Positions 46,186 to 58,759 of a stretch of 64,000 bases of DNA are shown here, piece by piece. The position numbers and the translations under genes were made by a program. The DNA lies in the NCBI RefSeq assembly GCF_000003605.2, contig NW_003130854.1:1567287-1631286 (forward strand). The letters are read 5' to 3'. Within the stretch, counting starts at the first letter, position 1, and every line of letters starts with the position of its first letter. A model generated the notes under the pieces. It was not told the DNA's origin, searched no databases, and saw only the letters and a list, made by a program, of their open reading frames with translations. This DNA is from Saccoglossus kowalevskii. Taxonomy: Eukaryota > Hemichordata > Enteropneusta > Harrimaniidae.

Positions 46186-47330
46186 GAGCAAATAAAATGT
46201 ACTGTTAATGTTGACCTCAAAGGACGGACGTCTTTGGCATGCTTATTGAGTTTATATAGTGAAGTAATACAGATTTGAATGCACCTCGAGTGTGTTGGTT
46301 CAAATGCTAATGACGACTGCACTAGATGGTCTGATAAAAAGAGTTTTCATGTACCATACGTACGTGAGATCGTTACGGCACTATGTTGATGAGTTGACGA
46401 AACAATCGAATCACTGTTCAATGTTCGTTGGAGTGAAACATGGTGTATGATTAAATCTAATGTTTTCTCAACGTATTTACAGACTATTTATTCGTTTAAT
46501 ATTGATTAGTGCCATTAAATCAGCCCCGGAGGAAGTATAAGCAGACGCATATATGCACAACTCTTGAATTCCACATGATGGGCGTTTAATCAGCTGGTGT
46601 GGCTTTTCATCGCAACTGCGCACACGTTTCTCATTCTCATATCACCATGAATTTAAGTGCAATTTTATTTTATAGGCGAATACATTCAGTACATAATTTA
46701 TTTTTCATTCGCGGTAGTGCAAATATCGCATTTTATTTTCATTTGTATTACAATAAACACAATTGTTATCACATTGCCGGCAAGCGATAGCTAGCACACG
46801 GGCAGAAAACAAGCTTCACAACTGTCGCATGATCTCAAACTCAGGTATTTGCTTAAATTTTGTGTGGGTCAACAGTACAGTGCAACTGTAAATCTTGGAA
46901 GCACTTTCATGTTTTTCATTGAAACACAGCGTTTTAATTGAAAACATACTGTTGTAAAGTTTGTTAGTATAAAATAAAACACTTGTATTTTCTAGCAAAA
47001 CGGTAGGGTTTTAGTATTTTTAGAAAAGTGCTTTAGGGAGTAAAAACACAAAAATACATTTTTTCGAAATAAAACAGTAGGTTTCACGGGGATATAAATG
47101 TGTCATTGAAGTGTCTATTGATAGGACATTTATGGACTAATGCAACCAACTTATGTAAGTAGTATTAACAAAATTGAGTAAACATTATGGTATATTTGCC
47201 AACTAGACAATCATCGAAGGTGACGTAGTTCAGCGCATAATGAGAAGGTCAAGATATTACCTTCAGAAATTTTATGTCAAACACCAACCTATATGGTCTT
47301 ACAACTAGAATTTGAGACACGTGGTGAATT
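46186..47330. other. Gene-poor region
   Basis: A+T-rich. Short ORFs without family pattern. No other feature recognised. Confidence 0.4.
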
Positions 47331-47405
47331 AAGTACCTCGTGGCCTAACGGGTTTTATTAATCCGCATTTGATGAACGGTGGTTGTAGGTCCAAACACAT
47401 CTGAT
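47331..47405 (+). mobile_element. tRNA-derived SINE head (decayed)
   Basis: The plus strand reads CCTCGTGGCCTAACGGG (A-box region), a GTCCGC-like CATTTGATGAAC block and GTAGGTCCAAACACATCTG (B-box region), the layout of tRNA-derived SINE heads known in many aquatic animals. Mismatches in the arms argue against a working tRNA. No tail assigned. Confidence 0.55.
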
Positions 47406-48804
47406 CAATTCTCACATGTGATTTAAAAAATATTTTTCGAAAATTGAAACACCCCATGAAGCAAAATCACCAACACGATATTTCAACCCAAACACTATAA
47501 ATGTTTTGCAAAGTGTTAATGTGTAAGAAATATTTGTGTTCATGAGAGTAACTAAAACACTTTTCTTACAAATTGTTTTATCTTTTATCACAAACACACA
47601 CGTAATGTTTCAAGATAAAAAACTCGACTATGCATGTTTTATAAGTGTTTATGTATACGACATGTACAGAAATTCATAAGAATAATTAAAACTGTTCTAT
47701 TTTGTAGCTCCTCACAAACAATGTTTCACCCAAAAACACCCGATTGGATAAGTGTTCATATACACTGTATGCAGCATATTTATTTGCCAAAATGTCCACA
47801 CACGTCACATTTGTCAGTAAGTCATATTGTGCAATAAATTTTCGATTTTGGTATTTTCAACAATAAACAGCATTATATATTCATATATTTTGCGAGTGTG
47901 CATACCATGTACCTCTCACAAGTTGAATAGCTGATGAAATTAAATATACACCGTATTGTTATCAATGCTGATGATATGATGATATGATGGTTTATTACCA
48001 ATATTATTCGTGAAAAATACAATTATGGAATAGGAAAAAAAATATATTTACAGGTAAAAGAAATTTGAAATAGCTTTAGGAAGCTAATCTTGTCAAATTC
48101 CTTTAAACAAAAATAAATATACAATAATTTAAATATTTGGCGCTGAACTTAATAAGTAAATGGAAAAAATGCAGCCATATAGTACTTCATGACAATACTT
48201 GTTTTTACAAAAGCGAAGAATATAATGAAGAAACAAAATAAAGTTATGTGGTGTATCTCGCCACTAGTAAATCCTTCAGTTTTTGTTTGAATATATGCTT
48301 TGGTTGTGATCTTAATGTGACAGGCAGACTGTTCCATAATTTAGTTTCTAAATACGAGATTGAAAAGTGGCCTATAGTTATATTCATTCATTCACAAGTA
48401 AGTCACATCGGTGACTTACAGTTTAGTAATATCGGATAACCGCCGAAGACTGTTAAAAGCTGGTTAGAAGACTCATGCCAATTAGCCCACAATTAAACTT
48501 ATATAATGCACTATATATGTATATAACATTTCAATTAATATAATGTACATATTGTTGTAACTGAATGTAACGTACAGTTACACTGATATTCTGAAGTTTA
48601 TTCTGATATTCACTACAATTGTGGTATTAGCTCTGCGTCATTTAGAAATGGGAATTTCAAATACTTGAATTAGTTTTTTTTACCCGAAACATCATGTTGA
48701 ATATATCGTATGAGATACACATGTTGTTTTGCAAGGCACATTGTTTGTATAATTGATAGGGTGGAGCGACAATCTTGTATATCTTATCACAGATGTAAAC
48801 CATG
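47406..48804. other. Gene-poor region
   Basis: No gene recognised; a GATGATATGATGATATGATGG run lies near 47970. Confidence 0.4.
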
Positions 48805-49070
48805 AATAGAATATGGTATCTATTAACCATAGCATAATAAAATTCACGAACAGCATTCGCAACATATCTAGCAGACGCGAGAACAGATATTTGTTATCAG
48901 CGTAGTCGTTAACGGGAACCCACTTGTAATTGTTGTTTTGCTTTGTGAAGATCTATTCACGTAATTATGCCTCTAAAGGTAACAAGCATTTGGATAATCT
49001 CAGGTGTGATTGGAGACATGCTTTGTAAATCAGTCTAAATCCCATTATGGACTGTGTGCAATATGTACTA
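48805..49070 (+). pseudogene. Broken copy of the orphan GPCR family (5' part only)
   Basis: The 5' leader and N-terminus align with 41290-41400 (AAATAGAA..., CATAGCATAA, ACATATCTAGCAGACGCGAG against the intact gene). TM1 and TM2 remain in pieces (a stretch matching LVIVV-FCSVK, then VMPLKVT and WIISGVIGDMLC), with several small deletions, and the copy fades after about 49066. Nearest to the 41.3-kb gene. Confidence 0.8.
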
Positions 49071-49925
49071 CGTGCTATATTTAAACGTTATGATAGAATT
49101 TAATGTTTTGCATGTTTAAATAAGGAGTTCGCGCCATCTTTATAAAACACAATTTAATTGGAGGAATGGAAAGCCTGTGGTAATTTAGGCAAATTCTAAA
49201 CAATTACTACAAAAACCTCATGGGTTTAAGAAATTGCAAAGTAATGCAGAATCATTTAAATTACAAATATTGTATTTGATATGTGGATATCAACTATTCT
49301 GCACATGTAATCAATCACTGAGTGGCTGCCTTAAACATACATATACACTTTTGTGCGGGACAATTCCTTTTCCTATGTGTCAATTAAATATAAGATATTT
49401 CTTTATTGTTGTTTTATGTTAAATACGAACGCTGGATGTGATATATAAACATAATTTATATAATCAACAAAATGTAATTAAGTGTAACAAAATTGAATAA
49501 TAATTCATAGAGCATTTGTAAGGCATTGATAATTAAATGACTAAAATGAAACTAGTGTATTTGCTAATGACAGTTTTCGAAAACGAAGTAGATTTATAAC
49601 AATCATTCGGCTATATATTTATATAGACACTGGATTACGTAACCAGCTCCCAAATACAACACAAGTAGTGAGTCAGTATACACATGCACACATCTGGGCT
49701 TCATGTATAAGATCGTTGCCCTGGTTACAACACGTTCTGTTTATCATTATCGTTAAGCATTGTTGACCTAAATGTTGTGAGTTTCAATTATATATATGGA
49801 TTAAAATTGTTATCTTCTTATTTGTGAAATTTTAATTAAATAATCTCAAGCTAACCAATAAAAGCTGCGTGTGACCTTTTCCGTGTACGTGTTTTCTGAC
49901 ATGTGCGACCAAGGGCGGTAGGCAA
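49071..49925 (+). repeat. 3' flank of GPCR duplication unit 4, first part
   Basis: The stretch near 49860-49910 (CCGTGTACGTGTTTTCTGACATG) matches the flanks at 37270 and 43520. Similarity stops near 49920 and resumes at about 51880, so the unit is split by about 1.95 kb of other DNA. Confidence 0.5.
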
Positions 49926-50128
49926 AAGTGTAAGATAAGCCAGGATTAATGAAAATTTTTAAATGTTGACGATTTATTTGGATAATGACAATAAAATACA
50001 TTTACTTTGAATAACTATGTCTAAATATACATTATATATGTACACAATTTTGGCAGGTACCATTTGCTTATATTAATTAAATAATTCCACATTCGATTTG
50101 AAACGCATGGTATCCTTCGAGCCGTAAG

Positions 50129-50251
50129 TTATGAATTAGCGGCATAAGAAGTATTGAACAGCGCCACCACCGGCCATTTTTTCGTTTTGGCAAATATCGT
50201 TTTATGCTTCACGCTTGCTTGCACATTTCTCGTTTCCTTAGTTTCCGCCAT
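50129..50251 (-). CDS. Candidate short ORF with host-type start
   Basis: A 40-residue frame from ATGGCGGAAACT (MAETKETRNVQASVKH, then FAKTKKWPVVALFNTS). Base composition is more balanced than its surroundings, and the start context is good. No family recognised. It could be a first exon carried in the inserted segment, or chance. Confidence 0.2.
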   Translation of the reverse strand: MAETKETRNVQASVKHKTIFAKTKKWPVVALFNTSYAANS

Positions 50252-50639
50252 AAAAGAGAAATAATTAGCGAAACAGTGTGTTCCATTTTCAGACACACCG
50301 CGTACCAGACTTCTCGTTCGCGAACATTATTTATGGTGTTCATAGTTGACGGTCGAGTCACCCGGGAAGTTGGTTGTTAACAACGCATCAGTAACTGCAA
50401 TATTGCAAGGGTATTTGGTTGTTTTAGTGCCGGCAAGATTATTTCGCCCGTCATCGAACTAGATTCAAATATCGGCAGCTGTGCATCTAGTGACATCGAT
50501 GCATCATCATCATTTCACAGCAAACGTTCGATATTTATCCCAGATTAATGAATTATGTTTTTTAATGATTGAACATGGCGTGTACCTTCTTCAATAAAAA
50601 GCAGACATACATAATAATGCGAAGAAGAGCATGGTACTT

Positions 50640-51610
50640 GTAAACAATGGTACGAGCCCCCTCCCCCGGGGGTACTCTCATTGAATTGATCTATGTATAT
50701 GTGCCGCCAAAAGGGGTCCCAAATTCACCACGTCTGTCTGAAAAGGGGTATGTTATTTCACTCTGTCTGGCTGAAATAGGGTATCTATTTTTCATTTTTC
50801 TTTCTGCTTTTCCCTTGGTACCATTTATGTTTACTGTCTGGAAAAGGGTGTCAAATATCCACAGTTTGTCTGAAAAGAGGTAGGCAATTTGAGTTTATTT
50901 CTGTTTGATACGGGGTAGGGGTTTCAAACAACCAGCTACACACCGCTGTCAGTATTTTTTGCTAGTATCCCCCGGGGTACGATCATTGGATGAAAAATTG
51001 CAGGTCACGTGTTCTATATGGCGAAAACCTATTGGTCAGCTTGAGTCGTGTCATACTCCGTCTATTATTATGAGGGGGGGGGGGGCAAGGGTGATTTTCG
51101 TTCAACGTAATTGCAATATTTTTTTGTTCGTACAACGTAAATTGAAAAAAACAAATTCCGTAATTCTGTAATTACAGGCTAGACGTACAACGTAATCAAT
51201 CAAATATTTTGTTTGTACACTGTACAAATGTGTCATTTTTCTCGGCACGTACAAGAATGTACATCCAAATAAAAAAAGGCGTAAAGAATAATCCAGGGAA
51301 ATTCCATTTTCGAAACTGTGAAACGACTAGATGACACAATTCACTGCAAAATTCGATTTTCACTGGAAAAACGTCTTTTTTCCTTAGTTTGTAAATTGTA
51401 AAAAGCCCTTTTTATTTCCCGTAAAACTGTACCATCTACCCCTTGCCCCCTCTATTATGGAGTGCGTTCGCGTCGCTCCCCCGGGGTGCCCCGAGTGACG
51501 TAGCAGTAGTGACCCGTGGTAACGAAATGATTCTCCGAGGAAGTAGTGTAGAGAAGTAGAGTAGTAGACCCGAACGTAATCCGGGGAAGTAGTATCACAT
51601 GGTAGCATTG
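50640..51610. mobile_element. Dispersed repeat cluster with CCCCCGGGG(G)TAC ends
   Basis: It opens CCCCCGGGGGTACTC, continues with TATATGTGCCGCC and repeated CTGAAAAGGGGTA / CTGGAAAAGGGTGTC phrases, and reaches another CCCCCGGGGTAC at 50965. This style of repeat, known from corals and invertebrate deuterostomes, often carries such tandem phrases. A third CCCCCGGGGTGCCCC at 51474 and an inverted pair of G-run/GCAAGGG blocks (51070-51100 and 51435-51460) suggest nested or adjacent copies. The long plus-strand frame across it mirrors the phrases. Confidence 0.55.
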
Positions 51611-51879
51611 GTCGATTGCTATGCGAGCGAAACTCGTGTCACGCCCAGTTGCATTTTATGTTTGGAAAAATTGCCTAAACACCTTTTTACCTATCGATTT
51701 TGTTGTTTGCTGCCTTTTTCATGAACTTCCCCGGCTCTGAAAGCACGGTGGTAAAAACTGCCCTGAGTCGCCCAATTGTGATGTCATCTAGCAGTCGAAC
51801 GAAAACTGTGCATTCACCGTATTTCACAGAATATAATCACAGAGCAAAACATTTTTTTACGCACCGACTTTACCATTAT

Positions 51880-52810
51880 TGAACAATAGATATAATTCAT
51901 CTACACAACTTTGCAGCAATATTTTCAAATCCTCTGATATGATGTTATTAGATTTGTTCAGACATTCTCACCTGAAAGCCAGATATGATTGTATAGCCAT
52001 TTTATGACGTACATTCAATATATACTGTGATAAAAAAAATCCCACGAATAATCTACAGTATACGTTCAGTCATGTAAGAAAAAACAACCCCATGTGTTTA
52101 CAGTGTCACAGGAGAAACGAATGATTTTCCAACCATCTATCTTGTTTATTGCGTCACGGTGAATTAGTTCAATTGACCAAACACACAACAAACATGTCGG
52201 TGTCTGTAAACCGTTCAGTGTCATTAGTGAAATAAAATGCACGTTACGTGTGAATAAATTAGGTCAAGGATACTATTCAGTTTATGCCAAGTTCAATTTC
52301 TTCTAGTCTAAGGAGCGAGCAAAAGAATTATTAGCAAGATTGTATGCAGATACAGTGCCGATGAAAATTCTGAACTTCTGAAAAGCGTGTCTGTGCTGTT
52401 CCTTATAACAGTCGAAACGGCCGTATGGGAAGTACTGGAACGAAATACATGCCACGCACATGGCGTGATAACAGTAATTGTGTCATCATATCGATAACCA
52501 AGACGGTCGCACTGAAATGTGAAAATACGAACGATTTTAACAGATGACAATGTATGACAACCATCACAAATAACAAATACATTTCTCAAAGTACGGTGTA
52601 AACGCTGCCACGTTTTCTCGTTCGAAATCGGCAAATTAAATTATATTATATTATTTTGCAATTATAAAATGGTTTTACATTACTATAGCTAATAGCTGAA
52701 CATGTTTTAAAAAAAGATGGACTTTATAACGAATTCTTGAGTAAAAACTCATGTACAATACAAATAGATTACACTTAATGTTTTAAAGCCAAGGTCTAAT
52801 TTTTTATAGC
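51880..52810 (+). repeat. 3' flank of GPCR duplication unit 4, second part
   Basis: It matches 43850-44620 through GATTGTATAGC, TTCAATATAT, ATACGTTCA, GTGTTTACAGTGT, CGCTGCCACGTTTTCTCG and GCCAAGGTCTAA, and ends where the unit-3 flank meets the hairpin before the helicase relic. Confidence 0.6.
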
Positions 52811-52934
52811 AATCAACAGCTTTTTGAGTTATAAATGACAAACTTTTCATAATTGTTGTTTTCATATCTACCGATCGCGTTTATTGAATTGACCCTTGCA
52901 AAAAGAGCAGCCTACCATAAACATTCATGAATAC

Positions 52935-53096
<162 letters not shown>

Positions 53097-55339
53097 TGTT
53101 TGATCTAATCGATTGGTCCACAAAGGCTGACCCTCAATATAATTTCTTGAGAATCCATCTATAATACGTTATAAATATTTTTTCCCATAAAATTGCTGTT
53201 ACCATGGCAACTATATCAACATTTCTACTATTAGATCTTTACATCAAAGAAAGGCAAGTTCTCCTGAACTTTTTATGAAAATCCGCGTTTAACTTTTTGA
53301 GTATTAAATAAATATTACATTTAACCGTGCTCATATCTATACCAATATTAAATGGGTTCCCACTTATATCAATTGCAAAACCACTACATAATAGAAACAA
53401 TGTTTGTTGCACAATTTACCCAATATACTGAGCAATTTGAACGTTCAAACGATTGCTGGAATGTCTTGTTACAGAATGGCAAATTACATTGTTTTCAATG
53501 CTAGATAATATATATCTAGTATGTATAACATAACACTGTGGTGTACTTTAAGTCACCAAGTAACGTTGATTTCCTATTGATTGTCCATGGACACTAAATA
53601 TTGCATAGCCCTCTTCTCACTAGCTTTGTGTTAATTGCTAATAACGTATGGAATTCGTCAATCACGCAGCTTTTTTTTTGGTGCTATCCCAAACGCGGTC
53701 CGTGCACACACTGAAATTAGCAGCTCGCACCATTTAATGAGAAAAGTATACACTTGCTGGTAGATAATGCCGTTTTCATCAAATAATGACATTTCAAAAC
53801 AATTATATTGAAATCACCAGTACTGATTTTGATCATATATATATATTGGCTAAACTTGTTGTACTTAGATACAAATGAGTATAGGAACCATTAATGCTGT
53901 AGGGTGTACTGGGAGGGGTGGAGGATTTCATGTTTGTAATGACTGGTTGTAATGCGGTATCTCGTTGTTTTCAAGATGCAGCCTGATATTTGTTGCTTTC
54001 TTGGTTGTTCAATTGTGGCTAAAATTTGTGTGGTGGGTGGAAGATGTGTTTATTGTTTGTTGAGTCATTGTTTAGACACCCTGCAGCTTGAAATGGTATG
54101 GTCCAAATGCAAATTCGATATGGTAGTGTTGAATATCTGTGCGATATGGCAGTGTCATCTAAAAACCACGCATCAAAATGATTTCTGTTTATTTATTTAC
54201 TGCTGTAGATCCTGAGAACTAGCCATTGAATATGATGTCGGGAATAAATGGTTTTCTGAACAAGCTTTATTTATTATTGCTGGCAATATTCCAGTATGAA
54301 TTGCGAGCAAACTGTGACACCAAATCTAGTCATTGTATTGTTATGCTTCTAAAATATTTTTTTTTTAAATAAAATAAATTAAATAGAAATATTATGTGTA
54401 TTTTTGTATGTGGAAACATGGCTTGCCCACTAAAAAATATAAAGACGTGTGGTCTGCAGTCCTTTTTTTAATTTTTTTATTTGTGAAAAAAACTGGAGTG
54501 TAAACAATAAAACACTCACAGTGCAAGGCTAGTTCACCAACATGTCTATTCTCTTGCTTGAGTGTGAAAGTACATGGTTTAGTGACTACCTCTTATATTT
54601 TTAAATTTTAGAATTTTTTTTTTATTTGGGAAGGTTCTTCTATAAAAATAGAACAGTTATAAGCGCTACAGATTTGCATAACAATGGAGTGTGTTTACGA
54701 TATTAAAACTAGTTGTTGCATAGCAACGATTTGGCTCTGTGTCTACAGGAAGAAAAAAGCTCATTTCTTTTATTTAAACTACAGTAATGTGGTTGGAAAA
54801 TTATAATATATTTCTCTCTAATACATAAGTTGCAACGTTTGCTTGAAGTATTGTATGGTGCAGCACGCGATAACACTCTCCATTTGATGTCGTAATCGAT
54901 GTTATTGTCTTTTAATGACCAAGCGTATTTACTTTGGTCCACGTATGTAAATCTGCTCTACAAACTCATCGTTTAGTATCGAGCACTCTCACCTGGAATA
55001 ATCGACTACCTTCCTATATATATATATATATATGAATTATCGTTGTGTACACTTTATTTTCCATAAATAAGTTTACTTTTGTTACTTAAAAATGACTTGA
55101 ACCGTGATTCACATTTGTATACAAATGGAGAAATTATTCAGAATCAATCAATTATTTATATTTTTGGAAATAATCTGAAATTTATAGTGACTGGGACTTG
55201 ACGGTACTTTTCCAGCGCTCTTGCACGAAAGCGGTTTTTACTCTGATGCCCAAGAAAAAAAGATACCAGCAATCTAAACAATGTGCGGCCTTTCTTGTGT
55301 GTTGATTACAAGATGTTTACTAATACTCGTTCACACCGT
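53097..55339. other. Gene-poor region
   Basis: No gene recognised. An (AT)n run lies at about 55016-55033, and poly-T runs near 54355 and 54610. Confidence 0.4.
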
Positions 55340-55760
55340 TTTACGTCTGTCATCAGTTTCATCAGTCGACCTGATCAGTGTATACCAAACTGTCACATTC
55401 ATAATAACATACATGTACTGTGTGATTAATGATTATCGTAATAGCACTAAGTCGCCTCTGCGTATTGTATCAATTGATCTGGAAAAAAGCTTTCGAAATT
55501 CTCCGTACATTTGAGGTTGGGCAAAATTGTATACAATATATCGATCGATCTGGTTGCTGTACAAAAATCTCTTGTAAACAGCACCCTCACATCAATGTTT
55601 ATGTTATCTTGAGGCATTCATTATCTTATCGTTTTTATAAATTTCCCCCCTTCCCTGTCATATCTCTTTATATGGCTTTAATGTTTATTTTGTCAGTATA
55701 AGAAAAGATTTGGCAAAATAACACCAACTTTGATAGATATTACCAGAGAGAAAGCTATTT
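55340..55760 (+). mobile_element. Non-LTR retrotransposon (LINE) reverse transcriptase relic
   Basis: The plus strand carries text like the RT core of L1-type LINEs, spread over more than one frame: INDYRNSTKSPLRIVSIDLEKSF, written here as INDYRNS and IVSIDLEKSF, resembles the (I/V)DFEKAFD block. KAFEILRTFEVGQNCIQYI resembles the following F.FG..F..W block, and FPPFPVISLYMA the PLSP-LF block. Frameshifts and a stop separate the pieces. The endonuclease and the catalytic FADD region were not found. Confidence 0.55.
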
Positions 55761-56806
55761 TGAATAGCCGGCTAATTTTTGAGGTATTTCCTAGAATCCA
55801 TGGGCGTGATCTGCACGATGAAAACGAAAGTACACAACACGAACACTGATGAAACATAGAGGGCCGCCGCGATATAACCAAATTTATCATATTTTTAAAA
55901 AAGTGGGCCTGATTGCTTGAGATCAGTTCTTTCGTTTCTTGGCGCCAAAAACGCTATTACGAAAGTCATGGTTACCAATAGGCATGTTCATATTCAAATG
56001 TATTCAATGAAGTCTACTGACAACTGTCTGATGTTTTATGCAGCATCAACAAACCCAAATGACTCACACGTTGATATGTTTGGTTGGACTGCCACTATGC
56101 AGATTCGGGTACTGATCTGTGCCATTATGGTTTCATTGTTCCAGAGTTTGAATATGCGAATTGATTTCTAAAATATGTTAACTGTTGTATGGTCAAAATT
56201 GTTTCACGTCGTGTCTGACGAAATGGACAATGGATTTCATGAAAAAGCGGTTACATATGTCACTCTATTGTTAAAATTCCTGTTTATTAAACAACTTTGA
56301 AATTGATTTTAGATCCGGAAGTACAATTTATTGCAGGAGAAATAAATGTGATGTATTTGCATTTTAAGTAGGCTTCTGCCTTAACTATAGACGAAGCCGT
56401 GCGTGACACGCGGTATTGCTATCGTCAGTAAGTTCACAACATGCTAACTGGGATTTGCGAGGGTGCATTTATGGAACATATATTTATTTTATCTCGATAT
56501 TAATATCATTCAACTGACGAATGGCATCTATAAGGTTGCTTGATTGTCTTCTCAATGTGCCAGGTTGGAACATAATTGTTTAAATGGTATGTGTTGTCAT
56601 AGGACAAGTCTGTACCCGGAGCGCATTGAATGCATGAGAAATAAGCTGCATATGCGTGTTACAATCTAGAGAGAAAATAATTATCTGTAAAAGAGCATTT
56701 TGGGATTGTGATGTAAATTTCTAGTAACATTGCGCTCCTTTTTGTTTAATGACAGGAATTATTATAATTATAGTGCGTCTTGTATCATAATGCGATGTAG
56801 TCCTCG
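55761..56806. other. Region between the LINE relic and the next ORF
   Basis: It contains an open plus-strand frame (55917-56171) without a recognisable pattern. No other feature seen. Confidence 0.35.
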
Positions 56807-57058
56807 TCACGTGGGTAAAATAATTGATAAAATCCAGATTGTATATCCAACCCAACGTCGTAAAATATTTCGCTTAGTTTCCAATAGTTTCAAAGCAATG
56901 GGAAATTGACAGAGATGGGTTGTGCGTTCATTCAGTGGAAATGTGAAAGTTATGATGCTTCCCATTGACTGACGGTAGATTGTATCAAATTTTCGTTTAG
57001 TATCTCTTGTATTTGTATCTCTTGTAATTTCAATTTCAAAGTCTTGTATGGTTGACAT
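56807..57058 (-). CDS. Unassigned coding-looking ORF
   Basis: 83 residues from the ATG at 57056-57058. The text (RKFDTIYRQSMGSIITFTF, PLNERTTHLCQFPIALKLL, RRWVGYTIWILSIILPT) is protein-like and ends in a hydrophobic segment. No family recognised. It lies just beyond the LTR-retrotransposon pol relic on the same strand, so it may belong to mobile-element debris or to a lost host gene. Confidence 0.3.
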   Translation of the reverse strand: MSTIQDFEIEITRDTNTRDTKRKFDTIYRQSMGSIITFTFPLNERTTHLCQFPIALKLLETKRNILRRWVGYTIWILSIILPT

Positions 57059-57106
57059 TGTCTCGTAGTCGAATGCGATTGGCTATTGTGTCACTAATAC
57101 TGTCAA

Positions 57107-57409
57107 CTAAAGCTTAAATATCATAATAGTGTGTAGTAAAATGTCCCTTTGTTCGGTAGTTAAGTCGGGATGATAATTATGAACAATATATATGTCATAT
57201 TGTCTTATTGTCATGAAATTTCCAGGTTTTGCTTTCTGGAAAATAGTGATAGGCTTGTCTGATGAGTTTATAAAACGAATAAAAATGCTGTTGTCACGTA
57301 CAGTAGTGATAACTCGAATCGTATGCTTTTTCATAGTGCCGATAATTGTGTAGTTGTTTCCACTAGGTCTTTTGGCATTTTGGCTTTTATTCTCGCGAGT
57401 CGAATGCAA
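57107..57409 (-). mobile_element. Ty3/Gypsy-like LTR retrotransposon relic: pol segment before RT
   Basis: The translated text has the flavour of the linker between protease and reverse transcriptase in Ty3/Gypsy pol: IFIRFINSSDKPITIFQKAK (compare R.INP.D.PV....G) and PDLTTEQRDILL (compare LS..E...L..LL..F). Only this segment survives here; the element as a whole is broken, old and missing most parts. No paired LTRs were recognised. Confidence 0.5.
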
Positions 57410-57498
57410 TCAGTGAAAGCGGGAATTGTCAAAATTGCGTGTAACTCGCACTTGTCACAATCAATACGTATCTTGTGCGCCGAAAGGAAATCTTGTCC

Positions 57499-58403
57499 TT
57501 AAGGTAGAGATGCATGTTTGTGGGCACTTGGGAGTGAAATTTGTTTTTTTTGGCTTTTTATTATCCAAACAGTCTTGGCTATAGACTGTTAAAATTTTCT
57601 AAAATTGTGAATACTGGAACATACTCAAAAATACGATTTTAAAATATAGATAACAGGTGCAAACATTCTCTCTTTTGAATTTTTAGCACGATTTAGCAAG
57701 GCTATACATAAATAATAAAAAAGAAACATGTTGAAAAAAAGAAATGACGGGATCTCCATACTATGCACTATAATTTAACATTTAACAAAACGATAATACA
57801 TTTAAATTTGAAACTGTTACAGCCATTTTAATTATGAGCATCAGCAAATTTCTTACTGAGTGAATTGTTATGCAAATTAGCAATTATCTCAGCTTCTTTT
57901 TAGTGCACATCCCAGAACTTTAAAAAAAATAGCTCCTCGACGCTTTGACCTTTTGTTTTGAAATTTTTACAAATGATTGACAATGTGTTTATCTTCAAAA
58001 CGCTGTCGCGGCTTTGTCCTTGGTTGAACAGTGTTACAACAATCGTACAGACAACTAGCCTGAGTGTTAATTTATGCATAAACTTGAAGTACCTAGTGAA
58101 ATTTGAGCTGCTCCCCTGCAAAACTGACAACTTCATAGTAAACAGATGTACCCACAAACCAATTTTGACAGGAAACAGAAGCATGATTTAGGAGCTAATT
58201 TTTTTAAAATCACTTTTGACCAAAAAAGCACATTTTTGTGCATATTTCAAACTACAGTGTCCATAAAAAAAATACTAAAAAAATTTTAAAATTCATCCAA
58301 TAAGCTTTCCGAAAATATATAGTTTTGTGGACAAGGGAGGTCATCTTGGTTTCCTAATTAACTAATTAAAATACCTGTCAAGTAAACTGCATCTCTACCT
58401 TAA
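57499..58403. mobile_element. 905-bp non-autonomous TIR element flanked by TTAA
   Basis: TTAAGGTAGAGATGCA at 57499-57514 is the exact reverse complement of TGCATCTCTACCTTAA at 58388-58403. With TTAA as the target duplication, the inverted repeats are GGTAGAGATGCA and the mobile part is 57503-58399, as in piggyBac-style insertion. The interior is A+T-rich; ORFs at 57900-58191 on both strands have no transposase pattern. The perfect ends suggest it is younger than the retroelement relics around it. Confidence 0.7.
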
Positions 58404-58759
58404 ATGAAAATGACTGCTGAAGGTGGGGTACGATGTGTAATTTAAGTCGCACTTTCTGCTTTCCGATAGAAGCAAGTACATGTATTTATATTCTGGAATC
58501 AATGATAGTCTTCACTGACTAATTCAGGATTTGCATATCATATATATGTCTGTTATTTGATCGTTCATATTCCCACGCGTCTTGATTGGCGTTGATAATT
58601 TACAGGCCTCTGTTTGCAATGTTTGGACACGAGCCTACAGTTGTAACAGCGATCGTTTTACTACGCTGACCATTTGATTATGTATTTTTTTGTGATTTAA
58701 AACAGCATGTTCAGTACCTACTATTTTACTATTATTTTTGCTTGATATTTATTTACTTG

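Noticed and set aside
50647-50883. 78-codon plus-strand ORF
   Set aside because: It runs through the dispersed repeat and its SEK phrases mirror the CTGAAAAGG tandem words.
53952-54215. Cysteine-rich 87-codon plus-strand ORF
   Set aside because: Cysteines show no module spacing, and TGT/TGC are frequent in this GT-rich stretch.
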